Part shown: in pieces, positions 35,957-47,380 of the stretch
Layout of the letters: the number at the start of each line of letters is the position of its first letter
Numbering within the stretch: the first letter of the stretch is position 1
Source of the DNA: Carettochelys insculpta
Lineage: Eukaryota > Chordata > Testudines > Carettochelyidae
Assembly: GCF_033958435.1 (NCBI RefSeq)
Contig: NC_134137.1
Location: 256,168,501 to 256,232,500, forward strand
Direction of reading: 5' to 3'
DNA: 64,000 nt
Position numbers and translations under genes: made by a program
Notes under the pieces: model-generated
Seen by the model: the letters and a program-made list of their open reading frames with translations, nothing else
The model's database searches: none
What the model was told of the DNA's origin: nothing

Positions 35957-37326
35957 GCCGTGTCTACACGTGCACGCTACTTCGAAGTAGCGGCACTAAC
36001 TTCGAAATAGCGCCCGTCACGGCTACACGTGTTGGGCGCTATTTCGACGTTAACATCGACGTTAGGCGGTGAGACGTCGAAGCCGCTAAACCCATGAGGG
36101 CTACGTCTACACGTGCAGCCAACATCGAAATAGCTTATTTCGATGTTGCGACATCGAAATAGTCTATTTCGATGAATAACGTCTACACGTCCTCCAGGGC
36201 CAGCAACGTCGATGTTCAACTTCGACGTTGCTCAGCCCAACATCGAAATAGGCGCAGCGAGGGAACGTCTACACGTCAAAGTAGCACACATCGAAATAGG
36301 GATGCCAGGCACAGCTGCAGACAGGGTCACAGGGCGGACTCAACAGCAAGCCGCTCCCTTAAAGGGCCCCTCCCAGACACAGTTGCACTAAACAACACAA
36401 GATACACAGAGCTGACAACTGGTTGCAGACCCTGTGCGTGCAGCATAGATCCCCAGCTGCCGCAGAAGCAGCCAGAAGCCCTGGGCTAAGGGCTGCTGCC
36501 CACGGTGACCATAGAGCCCTGCAGGGGCTGGAGAGAGAGCATCTCTCAACCCCCCAGCTGATGGCCACCATGGCGGACCCAGCAATTTCGACGTTGCGGG
36601 ACGCGGATCGTCTACACAGTCCCTACTTCGACGTTGAACGTCGAAGTAGGGCGCTATTCCTATCTCCTCATGAGGTTAGCGACTTCGACGTCTCGCCGCC
36701 TAACGTCGAAGTTGGTGCCGCTACTTCGAAGTAGCGTGCACGTGTAGACGCAGCTGAGGGGATGGGAATAGCATCCTACTTCGAAGTTGAACGTCGAAGT
36801 AGGGCACGTGTAGATGATCCGCGTCCCGCAACATCGAAATAGCGGGGTCCGCCATGGTGGCCATCAGCTGAGGGGTTGAGAGATGCTCTCTCTCCAGCCC
36901 CGGCGGGGCTCTATGGTCACTGTATGCAGCAGCCCTTAGCTCAGGGCTTCTGGCTGCTGCTGCTGCAGCTGGGGATCCATGCTGCATGCACAGGGTCTGC
37001 AACCAGTTGTCAGCTCTGTGGATCTTGTGTTGTTTAGTGCAACTGTGTCTGGGAGGGGCCCTTTAAGGGAGCGGCTTGCTGTTGAGTCCTCCCTGTGACC
37101 CTGTCTGCAGCTGTGCCTGGCACCCTTATTTCGATGTGTGCTACTTTGGCGTGTAAACATTCCCTCGCAGTGCCTATTTCGATGTGGTGCTGCGCAACGT
37201 CGATGTTGAACGTCGACTTTGCCAGCCCTGGAGGAAGTGTAGACATTATTCATCGAAATAGCCTATTTCGATGTCTCCACATCGAAATAGGCTACTTCGA
37301 AGTAGGCTTCACGTGTAGACGTAGCT
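35957..37326 (-). mobile_element. Harbinger MITE C, interrupted by MITE B
   Basis: It is in reverse orientation: GCCGTGTCTACACGTGCACG at the left and CACGTGTAGACGTAGC at the right. Flanks are TCTA (35953-35956) and, after the final T, TCTG. Its sequence is split at 36098 and resumes after the TGAG duplication at 36755-36758. Without the insertion it is about 710 bp, like MITE D. It keeps the transposase start region (GCATGGATCCCCAGCTGCAG on -) and a 105-codon frame on - (37253-36936). Confidence 0.9.
36099..36754 (+). mobile_element. Harbinger MITE B, inserted into MITE C
   Basis: GGCTACGTCTACACGTGCAG to CACGTGTAGACGCAGC, with TGAG on each side (36095-36098, 36755-36758). Rejoining the flanks restores the CATGAGGGGATGGG seen in intact copies. 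It is almost identical to MITE A. Its 105-codon frame (36172-36489) gives the same protein. It lacks about 54 bp near the right end relative to MITE A, apparently deleted between two TCGAAGTT repeats. Confidence 0.92.
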
Positions 37327-37925
37327 TCTGAGTGACATGACTTATCTGACAATAGGCACTGTATTCCAATTGACTTGAGAGGGTGCTCACCTTGGCTCAG
37401 GCCCTGCCTCCGCTCCATTCATTCCCCAGCTGTCCCACTCCACCTCTTTCCATCCCTGACCAGCCTCTTCTTACCCCCTCCCTGAGCACATGCCATAGCT
37501 ATTCTGCTCCTTTCCTCCCAGAGCCTCCTGCATGCTACTGATTGTGGCAGGCAGGAAACACTGGGTTTGGGGAAGTGGGGACAGAGTACCGATATTTTCC
37601 ATCAGTGCTCTGGCCTTGGAACAGCCACGAAATCAGCACCTATGCATTTAACTCCCAAAGTTACATAAGTTCTACAAAACTGTGAGTTCTTGTCACTTCT
37701 ACCACTGAAAGTTATTTGCATCAGAAATAAATAATTATGTAACTGAACTTATGGAAAGGGTTATTTACACAAACACGGTTCATCCTGAATCACTGAAAGT
37801 TGCCTCCACGAATAATGTTTTCGATCTATCCTTTTGAGTTTGTTGCACAGTACATAGTACATTTGGGTCTTGGAAGGTTGAGCTGCATGATCCTTCTTTC
37901 CTTTCATCTTTGGCATGGAGACTTT
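37327..37925. other. No recognisable gene or repeat
   Basis: Unique-looking sequence; no element ends seen. Confidence 0.4.
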
Positions 37926-38060
37926 GGCTATGCCTACACTGCAGGATTTTTCAGAAATAACTTATTTCGATATGCTAACGAAAATAAGATATTTCTGAAA
38001 AAAGCATTTACGCTGCAAGAGCATTTCGAAATCGAGTGTTCGCACTAGAGGGCCCAATTT
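37926..38060 (+). mobile_element. Left end of a Harbinger-type MITE (fragment)
   Basis: GGCTATGCCTACACTGCAGG followed by palindromic words (AGAAATAACTTATTTCGATA, AAGATATTTCTG) and GCATTTCGAAATCGAGTG. No matching right end was found before 38350, so it is truncated or has diverged. Confidence 0.5.
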
Positions 38061-38350
38061 TAAAATAAGAGCAATGATGGACTGCCTTCCTAGAGGCCAA
38101 TTAAGTCGTAGTTAACCCTGCTTAGTACACACTGAGTCAATTTCAAAATGGAAAGGCGGGTAGGTGAAAGTTGTTTGTTTTGGTGGAGTTACTATTTCAA
38201 GTTCAATGTCCTCTTATTCCAGCTTTGCATGGTGGACATAAAGTTTTTCCTGGGGGAAAAAAGGTTTTTTTTGCAACCCGTCCCAAAAAGCCAACTAACC
38301 AAACAAAATCCCCGGCATAGACAAACCCTTAGAATGAAAGAAGAGCTATA

Positions 38351-38650
38351 GGTATGTTTACACTGGAGCTGGCAGGTATAAATTCCAGTGCGAGGAGACA
38401 CCTGAATTAGATCTGATTGAGCTAGCATGCTAAAACAGTGGTAGTGCAAACAGTGGATGAGACTAGCCTCCTCAGACATGATTCAGTTTAAAGGCATAGG
38501 CATGTTCTTGGGGCAGCTAGCCCTACTCACTGCTTGCACTGCTGCGTCTACATTTTTCTGTTTTTATCGCCCTGGCTCAATCTCAGCTAGCCCAGCTATG
38601 TCTCCTTCAGCTGGAATTTATGCCTTCCAGCTCTAGTGTAAAACGTCCCC
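38351..38650. mobile_element. ~300-bp MITE
   Basis: GGTATGTTTACACTGGAGCT at the left pairs with AGCTCTAGTGTAAAACGTCC at the right. Inverted similarity continues inward through ATAAATTCCAG and GAGCTAGC. No coding sequence. Confidence 0.65.
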
Positions 38651-40117
38651 ACAGATTGGCTGTTACCAGTCACCACACTTGCAATCACAAGAAATAAACA
38701 GAAGATAATTTTTGAAATCTATAAATTCACTGAACTATGCAGAGAGCTGTTTTTTAAAAACTTATTTACTATGTTGATTTATTGCATGACTATTGAATAT
38801 TTACCATGGTATCTGGTCACATATATCAGTTTAAAATAATTCTAACAAAAACAATGACCAGGCAATTTGGCCACAAAATTGAAATGTTTTCCGAGTTTTC
38901 CTGCTAACAGCAGATCCTCTGCCACCTAAGCACAGAGAAAAGAGCCCTCTCTTGGTCTGTGTCCTATTAGTTGCAAAAATCAAGATTGGGCAGACCACAA
39001 GTGAGAACTAATGCCAGGATATTCATGTGGAAAAACTTTAGTTGTATGTTCATCATTATGTATGTTAATATGTACTTGCTACAGAGTCTGACAGGAGGCC
39101 CTCTTGAATTCTGTATGTTGTTCCTTGTAATGAACAGTTGTATTACTGTATTAAAGCTTGTTCTTCAGGTTTTCGGGTTAAGTGAGTAGCAATGACCACT
39201 GCAGAGGGCAGAATTAGGCCCTGATTCATCTCCCATTAAAGTCAAGGGCAAGATTCTGACTGCCCACAAAGGGAGTTGGATCAGATTCATTGTCTACACG
39301 TGCATGTTATGCAAAAGATTTAAACTATGTTGTGGATAGTATAGAAAATATGGCAGCTGACCCTGTGATATCTACGTGCAATAAGCTCATGCTTGGGTTG
39401 TTCTGGCTTCAAATTTCTTCTCATTATAAGCACATTGCTGGGTTGATGTGTTTGATGGAGCTTGATATTGCTTTTCTGTCAAAGTGGATTACTGACTGGT
39501 GGTCTTCACTTGCAGATGTTACAAAACACAGGGGACTGCATATTGTAGTACTTAGAGTTTTGTAATGACACAAGAGCTTACAAGACAAAATACTTTACTG
39601 TAATGATCATTTTTAATGCTCTTTGTATGAGGTTACAGAATTACACTGGGTAAGCAATGTTTCCCCATTCACAAGCACTAAGTTCCAGGGTTTAAAACTA
39701 AGACAACTCTAAAGCAGAGAGAAGGAGGTGGCCCCAGATAAACGCGGAAAAGCAAGCAATTTATAAAATCAGCAATATTTATTAGATGAAACTCCCACAC
39801 TATGCAGGTTGTATTGGTAATAATCTGAACCTCAGTCCTCTTCTAGCTGTGAGTTGCTCAAGAGGCAATGTGGTCTACTATTAGTCATTTCATTCCTTAC
39901 CTGCTCTCCACTTAGTTTGTTATGCAGAGTTGACAAAGGCCAAAATTTGGGCAAGTCCATGTCCAGCCGTAAAGGGAATTATGGCCTGGTCTGCTTGAGG
40001 GGCTCTACCTCCTCTCCCAGTTGAAGTGATCATAGCTTTCATGCTAGGTACATCAGGCCTCACCCGAGCTTCTTCAGTGCGGCTGCTGTTCTCTGCAGTG
40101 TCAACCCTAGCCATCTT
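38651..40117. other. No recognisable gene
   Basis: AT-rich sequence. Around 39210-39265, GGCCCTGATTCATCTCCCAT resembles an old amniote-wide repeat motif. Otherwise nothing. Confidence 0.4.
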
Positions 40118-40384
40118 GGGGCATGTCTATACTTATCACAAGATCAACACACGAGTGGTCAGTCTTCCAGGGTTTGATTTAATGTGTCCAGTAGGGCTGT
40201 GTTCCATTGAATAAGCAGAATGTCACCATTGACCCTGGTACTCGTCGCAGTTGTGAGAAGTAAGGGAAATTGAAGGAAGAGTTTCTCTCGTCAACCTCCC
40301 GCTGTGGGGACGGTGACAAAACACTCACAGCTGGAGTTGTGTATCTTAAATTGTTTTTTTCCCTCATAGTGTAGACCTAGCCTC
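40118..40384. mobile_element. Short Harbinger-type MITE
   Basis: The left end GGGGCATGTCTATACTTATC has a partial inverted match in ATAGTGTAGACCTAGCCT at the right. The inverted repeats are short and degenerate. No clear duplication. Confidence 0.45.
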
Positions 40385-41666
40385 ATGGTACCACCATCCT
40401 CTCTGTCACGTCAAAGTCTCATCTGCCCCATATACCACCTGCCTTGCCTCTGTGCTAAATCTTCAGAAGGGGATTAAGGACACTTAAGATCTCTAGCAGC
40501 AGAACTTTGCCATTGGGAAAGCATGCCTAGCAGAAACTTAAAATCCTTCTTGCTTTATCCAGGTTTGGTCAAAGTCACTACTCAACCCCAAGCACATTTA
40601 GTGCAGTTCACTGGTCATTGAGTTTCCCAACAGGAATAAGAAAATGTTATCACCCCCAAACTTAAAATTTAACTCAATTTTTACCAAAATATCTCAACTT
40701 GTCAAAAAACAGGAAAAAAACCCCAACCCAACCCTGATATCTTCCATTGTTATACGCTTGTCCTCCCACCAGCATATGCTGGTCCAATAAAAGGCATTAT
40801 CTCATGCACTTTGTCTCACAAAACAGAAATATAAATGAGGCCTGACCCATTCAGTCATTCCTTCTTGCACTCCAACCGATGCCTGCAGAGAGTTCCCTCC
40901 CCTATGGCTCTTCTGTCTGGAAGTAAGCAGCTCAAGGCGTCTTCTCTCCCATTTCAGCAACGGGTCAACAGTACTTTCCCTAGGTTCTAGGGACTACAAG
41001 GGTTGAACAAAGAAATATTAACAAGCTCAGAATACTGCCCCTTAGTTATTCCCAACTACCCAAGAGGTCCCCCAAAATACTGTGGTTTTATTTAGACAGA
41101 GAAACTGAAGGGAGGAAAAAGAAACATGATTCTATGCTTGCAGAGCTAACAAATGCATTATCCTAGAAAGTCATGGTTGTAGTCTTGCTGGAAAGGATGG
41201 ATGGTTACATGATTAAAGCAATGGAGTAGGAGCAAGGTCAGCAACTAAAACAGCAAGAAGAGACATTTTTTCCAATTTGGTAAAAAACACAATAATTCAA
41301 GAGCTGCAATGCACGTGAATACAAGACGGTCTTTAATAAGTAACATCCAAATATACTTTTTGCAACCTCTATTTTAAGACCAGTGTGCACACAATGGTTT
41401 GTAATGTGATACATGTTTACTGCAGGGCATTCACAGACTCTTTACGTATTCTGCTTCCTCACACTTTACATGTGTGTTTGTACCACTGTATCCCTGACTT
41501 TCATTCCCAAACCTTCTCTCTCTCTGGAGGATGCTAGGGGGAGTTATCCAATTTTTGAAATCACATATTGTTTGCTATTTAGATACAAGTTGTTCATTCT
41601 TGGGCTTTTAGACATTCACCCTTTATCGAAAATAACCAGGAGAGTTTTTTTAACTTTGCGATTATA
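40385..41666. other. No gene; one tail-like motif
   Basis: At about 40750-40830, TGCTGGTCCAATAAAAGGCA resembles the 3' tail of an old LINE or SINE of amniotes, without the body. Nothing else recognised. Confidence 0.4.
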
Positions 41667-41937
41667 GGCTGTGTCTACACTATAAAAATAACTTCGAAGT
41701 TGCTTACTTCGAAGTATAACTTTGAAGTAGAGCATCTACACACACCCTACTTCGAAATTGAACTTCAAAGTAGGGTACTACTCCATTCCCAGAAATGGAG
41801 TAAGGACTTTGAAGTTGGGCTACCCAAAGTTAACTTTCAAGTAATGGAAAATGTGTGTAGACTCTCTGCTGGCTACTTGAATGTAGTGTCTAACTTTGAA
41901 GTTAATTTCAACGTTAGCTCCTAGTGTAGATGCACCC
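41667..41937. mobile_element. 271-bp Harbinger MITE
   Basis: GGCTGTGTCTACACTATAAA to CTAGTGTAGATGCACCC, with ATA on each side. The inside repeats CTTCGAAGT and ACTTTGAAGT palindromes, like the larger family members, but it shares no long stretch with them. Confidence 0.75.
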
Positions 41938-42494
41938 ATAGTGCTGGGAGCCACAAAGAAGTCCTTACAGAGCCACAGGTTACAGAACCCTGGACTGGGA
42001 ACATATCCTGGTTCTGCATCAGCCCTTTTTTGTGACCTTCAGTGTCACTTAAAGTACTGTATTCTTTCTCCCAACATTCCCCCATCTTGTTTATTTAGAT
42101 TATAAGATATTTGAGGCAGAGGCTATTTCAGATTGTGTTTGTACAGCAAACACCATGAGGGATCCTGATCTCAATTGGTTCCACTAGACACTACTGTAAT
42201 ACAAGTATAATCTAAATCTGTTTCTCTTATCCAAAATGACCAGTTGAAGCCCTCCATTAACTGTGTGCAACTGAAAGCTCTCTCATTTATAGTAGGTAAC
42301 TTTTGGTTAGTTATTTTTGAAATCCTCTCAACAGGGCCAATTTTTCCCAGTTGATTCTATACTTATGTAAACTGGACCCAATAGCTAAGTGGACATTGAG
42401 GCTTATATAGAAAGAAACATGGGTCATCTTCAAGAATCTGTGGAACCCATTGTTATAAATCTTACCTAATGTTGACAACTACAGGGAGCAGAAT
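41938..42494. other. No recognisable gene or repeat
   Basis: AT-rich spacer before a CR1 fragment. Confidence 0.4.
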
Positions 42495-43470
42495 ATTTTG
42501 AATAATAGCAAAATAGGAGGGCTGGAGAACATGACCTAAGAGGAGAGGCTGAGGGATTTGGGCTTATTTAGTTTGCAGAAGAGAAGAGTGAGGGGCGATT
42601 TGATAGCAGCCTTAAGCTTCCTGAAGTGGGGGTCTAAAGAGGATGGAGAGAGGCTGTTCTGAGTGTGACGGATGGCAGCACAGGGAGCAATGGTCTCAAG
42701 TTACAGAGGGGGAGGTGCAGGTTGGATATTAGGAAAAACTATTTCACCATGAGGGTGGTGAAGCACTGGAATGTGTTATCTAGAGAAGGGCTGGGCAAAT
42801 TTTTATGCTGCACCTCGCTTTTTGTCCCTGCAACTAGCCAGGCCCTCTGGCTCCCCCACAACCTGTGGGAGGACCACAGAAAGGGATGCAGGCGTGGGCA
42901 CACGCTGGCCAGGGACTCAGGCACAGGTCAAGCAGCAGCTCCTCCCAGGGAAGGTGGGAAGCGCTATGGGGCCAGGCTGGCTGTGGTGCCAGGAGGGGAG
43001 CCTGAGCACTGCACTGGGCACTCCCAGCCAGCCTGGCCCCTGCTGCCAGGAAACAGCCACCTCGGCCCAGCAGCAGGGTAGGTGCCACAGGTGTGCGCAC
43101 CCCTTCTCCCTGATTGGCCCAGTGTGATTGTCTCCCCTCCCTGCCTGCAGCTTCTGCTGCGTCGCCATCCCTCTTACATGGCAGCAAAGGGCTGGCAATA
43201 CTGCAGAAGCTGCTGGGGGGGAGAGGGGACAGGAAGAGGAGGGACCGATCGCACTGCGCTCCCCCTTATAAAGTGTTCTGCGTGCCTGGGGGAGCCCCCA
43301 GTTTGCACACCACTGGCATACAGATGTGGTGGAATCTCCATCCTTAGAGGTTTTTAAGTCCCAGCTTGACAATCTGCCTAGGATGATTTAATTGGTTAAT
43401 CTTGCTTTGGGCAGGGGGCTGGAATCGATGGCCTCCTAAGGTCCCTTCCAGCCCTAGGTTTCTATAATTT
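42495..43470 (+). mobile_element. CR1 3' end, split by a DNA transposon
   Basis: 42495-42785 encodes the C-terminal part of CR1 ORF2 ([20 protein letters not shown], then LDIRKNYFTMRVVKHWNVL). 43317-43470 resumes with GTGGTGGAATCTCC and ends in the 3' UTR (GGTCCCTTCCAGCCCTAGGT and a degenerate TCTATAATTTTATA tail). It belongs to a different, older subfamily than the CR1 at 12-15 kb. Confidence 0.8.
42786..43316. mobile_element. hAT-like insertion inside the CR1 fragment
   Basis: It opens AAGGGCTGGGCAAATTTTTA and closes CAGTTTGCACACCACTG, an inverted pair typical of hAT ends. The GC-rich interior contrasts with the CR1 flanks. The flanking octamers ATCTAGAG and ATACAGAT match at five positions only. 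Confidence 0.55.
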
Positions 43471-43995
43471 TATACATTATGCTGATTATAAAACAGACAA
43501 TATTTCATAACCATTACTACTACTCCAGCACAAACTGTTGTTTGTTCCTGGTCTTCACTAATTGAATAGTCAAAACCTATTGAGCATAGCAAATATCAAC
43601 GTTTCACCTCTTGAAACTGATGTTTTACTTCCTGTGACAAAATTAAGATGAATACAGAATATCTAGTAGGCCTGACATGCAGTATTAATCAGCTTGGGAG
43701 CTACACAGTAAAAGCTTCATTTTTAAAAAGGTCACAGTAGCCAGGCAATTTACTAGGCCATAAGTAGTGCCTGAAAATCTTAGAATGAGATGTTTTAGGT
43801 CAGGACAGTCTCTCTCTCTCTCTCTAACTCTAAAACACACACATTTGAAAATTAACCTAGAAATGGCTGTTCTATCCATAGCATCAGATTGGCAAAATAT
43901 TCTTCATTTCTAATAGACAAAATCTCAATAAGCATAAAAATCATCTTACTGGAAATCTCTGACAAAGTCACACAGAACATCAGTAAGTACAAAGT
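43471..43995. other. No gene; short (CT)n tract
   Basis: A (CT)n run lies at about 43809-43824. Otherwise unremarkable AT-rich DNA up to the target-site duplication at 43996. Confidence 0.45.
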
Positions 43996-44010
43996 CTAGT
44001 CCAACAGGCA

Positions 44011-45842
44011 ATATAGAGTGGCTTCCTCTGCTCCCTGCATTTCTCCTGCAGCTGCCTCAGAGAGACCATGTCGACAGTAGATCTCTCTGCACGGAATCCG
44101 CACTGTGATTCAGGATACACCCTCTCAGCAATCTTCTGGAGTCTGCTGAGGATGACGCAAGCGAACAGTTTACCAGTGATGCTTAGGTGGGAGATTCCAC
44201 GGTAATTGTTGCAGTCGCTTCTGTCTCCTTTGTTCTTATATGAGGTTATGATGTTAGCATCACGCATGTCCTGTGGAACCTCTCCCTCTCTCCACCACAG
44301 GCACAGTAGCTCATGTAGGGGTTCCAGGAGGGTGTCTGTGGCACACTCGATTACCTCTGGTGGTATACCATCCTGGCCCGGGGCCTTTCCTACTGCAATG
44401 CTGTCGATGGCTTTCTTCAGTTCATCCACAGTTGGTTCCTGGTCCAGTTTGTCCATTACTGGTAGGAGTTCGACGGCATCGAGGGCTGAGTCGACCACAA
44501 TGTTCTCGTGTGAGTACAGCTCGGAGTAGTACTTGACCCAGCGCTCCATCTATTTGGCTTTGTCAGTGATGACTTCACCAGATTTGGATTTCAGAGGTGC
44601 CATCTTGTTCTGGGTGGGTCCTAATGCCTTCTTGATGCTCTCGTACATTCCCCTGAGGTTACCAAAGTCAGCAACAGGTCTGGATGCTGCTGCATAGCTC
44701 GAGCCAGTACTTGTTGGCACAGCGCCTGGCCGTCTGCTGTACTCTTTTTCTGGCTGCTCTGAGCGCTTGCAGGGTATTCTGGCTCGGCGAACGTTTGTGC
44801 TACAGGAGTGCAGCGCGCTTTTTTCGATGGCTGGAATCATCTCATTGGAGTTAGCTTTGAACCAGTCGTGTGTTTCTAGCTCTTCTTCCAAACACTGACA
44901 AGGCCGTGTTGTACATTGTATCCCTCAGATGCTGCCATCTGGATGTCACATCGGCACCCCCAGGGTTGCTGTGCAGATTCTCCTCCAGGGTCGCTCTGAA
45001 CTTTTCAGCTCTCTCTGAGTTAGCTGTGTTTCTGGCATTGATGTGGGGCCTTCCAGTTGGTTTAGAGCAGTGCAGCTTCTTGGGAATCACCTGGAGTTTG
45101 GAGCAAACTAACGAGTGATCTGTATCGCAGTCAGCACTATGATAGCTGCGTGTCAGAAGGACATTTTTGAGGTTATCTTGTCTAGCGATGACCACGTCTA
45201 GTTGATGCCAGTGTTTTGAGCGTGGGTGTCTCCATGACACTCTGTGCTGTGGCTTGGTTTGGAAAAATGTGTTTGTGATACACAGATTGTGGTACGTGCA
45301 AAGTTTGAGAAGACGCTGACCATTTTCATTCATTTTTCCCACACCAAAGTGGCCTAAGCAAGAAGGCCATGAGTCACGATCGGCTCCAACTCTTGCATTG
45401 AAGTCACCCAGAATGTATAGTTGTTTGCGAGCAGGTATTTGCTCTATGGCAGCACTAAGCACGTCATAAAACTTGTCTTTACTTCCGGTGTGGCGTACAG
45501 GGTTGGGGCATAAGCGCTGATCAGGTGGACAGGACCGGCGCGAGTTTGAAGTATGACCTGAAGGAGTCTTTCTGATCCACCCATGACTAATTCAACCATG
45601 TGTAGAAGGGTGTTTCTGATGGCGAAGCCAACACCATGCTCCCTGGGTTCTTCTCGGGCTTTACCCTGCCAGAAAAAGGTGTAGTGCTTTTCCTTTAGAG
45701 ATCCCGAATCTGCGAGACGTGTCTCTTGCAGAGCAGCAATGTCAACTTGGAGCCTCTTCAGTTCCTCATTGATGACAGCGGTCTTTCGGGTGTCGCTGAT
45801 ATCCTGAAGATCTTCAGTCAGACCTGTCAGCATGGTCCGCAC
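44011..45842 (-). pseudogene. LINE ORF2 N-terminal half: APE endonuclease and start of RT
   Basis: From about 45842 on -, MRTMLTGLTEDLQ leads into an APE endonuclease: VDIAALQETRLADSG, YILGDFNARVGADRDSWP, NENGQRLLKLCTYHNL, HQLDVVIARQDN and DCDTDHSLVCSKL, in the usual order. After frame changes near 45455 and 44870 and a stop near 44550, the RT begins: VGKAPGQDGIPPEVI, CNNYRGISHLSITGKL, CGFRAERSTVDMV and EKCREQRKPLYI. It stops exactly at the left duplication. The rest of the RT is on the other strand from 47381. Confidence 0.85.
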
Positions 45843-47375
45843 ATTCCAGCAAGCAAGCTTAAAACTTTGATGGTTTCCTTTTCTTGTTGATTTTCTTATT
45901 GGTTTGCCTGGTGCTCAGCTTTCAGGTCACTTGTCAGGTTTGGGAACCTTAAGCCTCACGCACCCAGTGAGGCAGGTGAACTGTGGCAGGAGAGTACTCT
46001 ATTGGCTGGGGGCTGCCCAGCTTGAGGCGGGCGGTGACTGTCCAGTGAGATGCGACGATCTCTTCCACTGTCGCAGGCAACCCCTGGCGCTCGTTCTCTA
46101 CGCCAGTCGAGCAAGAGCTTATAACCGGTATCTGTTACCTCCCGTGTTGGTTCAACTCTGTTAGCGATGCTGGAGTACCTCTCCAGGACCGAGCTTGGGC
46201 AATTATTGGGACCCTGGGCTGCCCAGATGCCAGTGTTCCCCTCTCGGCTTTACTGATATAGTCCAAAGGAGAGGATAACCTCTACATCTGGTACCAGCTC
46301 AGCTTCAGGAGTTGCCAGGTCAATGCCAGAAGTTGGCACAGAACCGCCTTAGGACTCCCCTCCGGATTTTTTGTTAAGGTTTACTCCCTTAGCCTTGCTC
46401 CTTTCCAGGATAACCCACAAGGCAGTGGGGCATGGAGAACATGGGTACGGTCCCACTACCTCTTGCACCTCCCTGGTGCCACATGTCCCCAAAGCTCCCC
46501 GTGACGACCACCTCGCCTCCCCAGGACCCTCCTGCCCACCCCTCTGCCTCTCATCGGCTACCATCGCCCCCCAGATCCTTCCTCCCTGTCCTCTTTTCCC
46601 CCCCATCCACTCCCATGTCTCCTGACTGCACCACACTGCCCCCTATCAGTTCTCATTGCCCCCAGGTCCCCCTTCCCCTGGCCTCTCCGCACCTGGCCAC
46701 ACGCTGCTGCAGCCCCACGTCTTCCAGGAAGGCGCCGATCTCGCAGCCCAGCCGCACCCTGGGTCCCAGCCAAAGCTACCAACTCTTCATCTGGCTACGG
46801 CTGTCCCTGGAGCCCCCCAGATCTGGTGCAGCGCGTGAATGCAAGGAGCGCAGGACTGGGCCTGGAAGCCATGCAATCTGGGCCAGCACGCTGCAACCAG
46901 CCTCCGTGGGTGCTGCCATTCTCACAGCCATACCAGACACCCCCAAACCACTTGCCCACCACTGACATCCCTCAATCTCAATCTCGCCCCCCCCGGCTCC
47001 TCACGCTGCAGCGGGTCCCCCAGCTCCAGCCAGCAGTTGGGGATGATGCTGCCTCTTACATCTGAAGTAGTAACTAGCTCCCTGTAAGCTCCCCCTCTAA
47101 ACTCCCCTCTCAAAACTCCCTCCTGTTAGCAAACATCCTGTTCGCATGCACCTGGTCGCATGCTCCCTGGTCGCTTGCCAGCAGGGCTTTAGAGCTCTGG
47201 CCTACCTGAGAGAGCCCCTCCCTCTGACTACCGCTCAGCCAATTGGCATGCAGCCTGAGCACATGGCCAGCCTGAGCACATGGCCTTTCAAAGAAACAAA
47301 CAGACAGCTCAGCACTCCAAACACCAAACAAACAGACAAACCCAGGCCCAGAACCCCCAAACCCAGGCACCCACA
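45843..47375 (-). other. 5' region of the inverted LINE
   Basis: Lies between the endonuclease and the inversion junction, so it should be the 5' end of the element. On -, a short coding-like stretch with EGNTGIWAAQGPNN and SSVLERYSSIANRVEP lies at about 46120-46260 and could be the true ORF2 N-terminus or a separate small ORF. Upstream of that (46400-47100) the sequence is strongly GC/C-rich. The last part includes a near-repeat of GGCCATGTGCTCAGGCTG on -. No ORF1 protein is recognised. Confidence 0.5.
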
Positions 47376-47380
47376 CATGG

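Noticed and set aside
35957..37326. CRISPR-like array from repeated short palindromes
   Set aside because: Words are irregularly spaced subterminal repeats of eukaryotic DNA transposons; there are no uniform spacers and no cas genes.
43809..43824. (CT)n run as a functional element
   Set aside because: Short simple repeat of a kind expected by chance in such DNA.
46371..47113. Proline- and glycine-rich frames upstream of the inverted LINE endonuclease
   Set aside because: They arise from C/G-rich sequence, overlap each other on both strands and show no ORF1-like domain.
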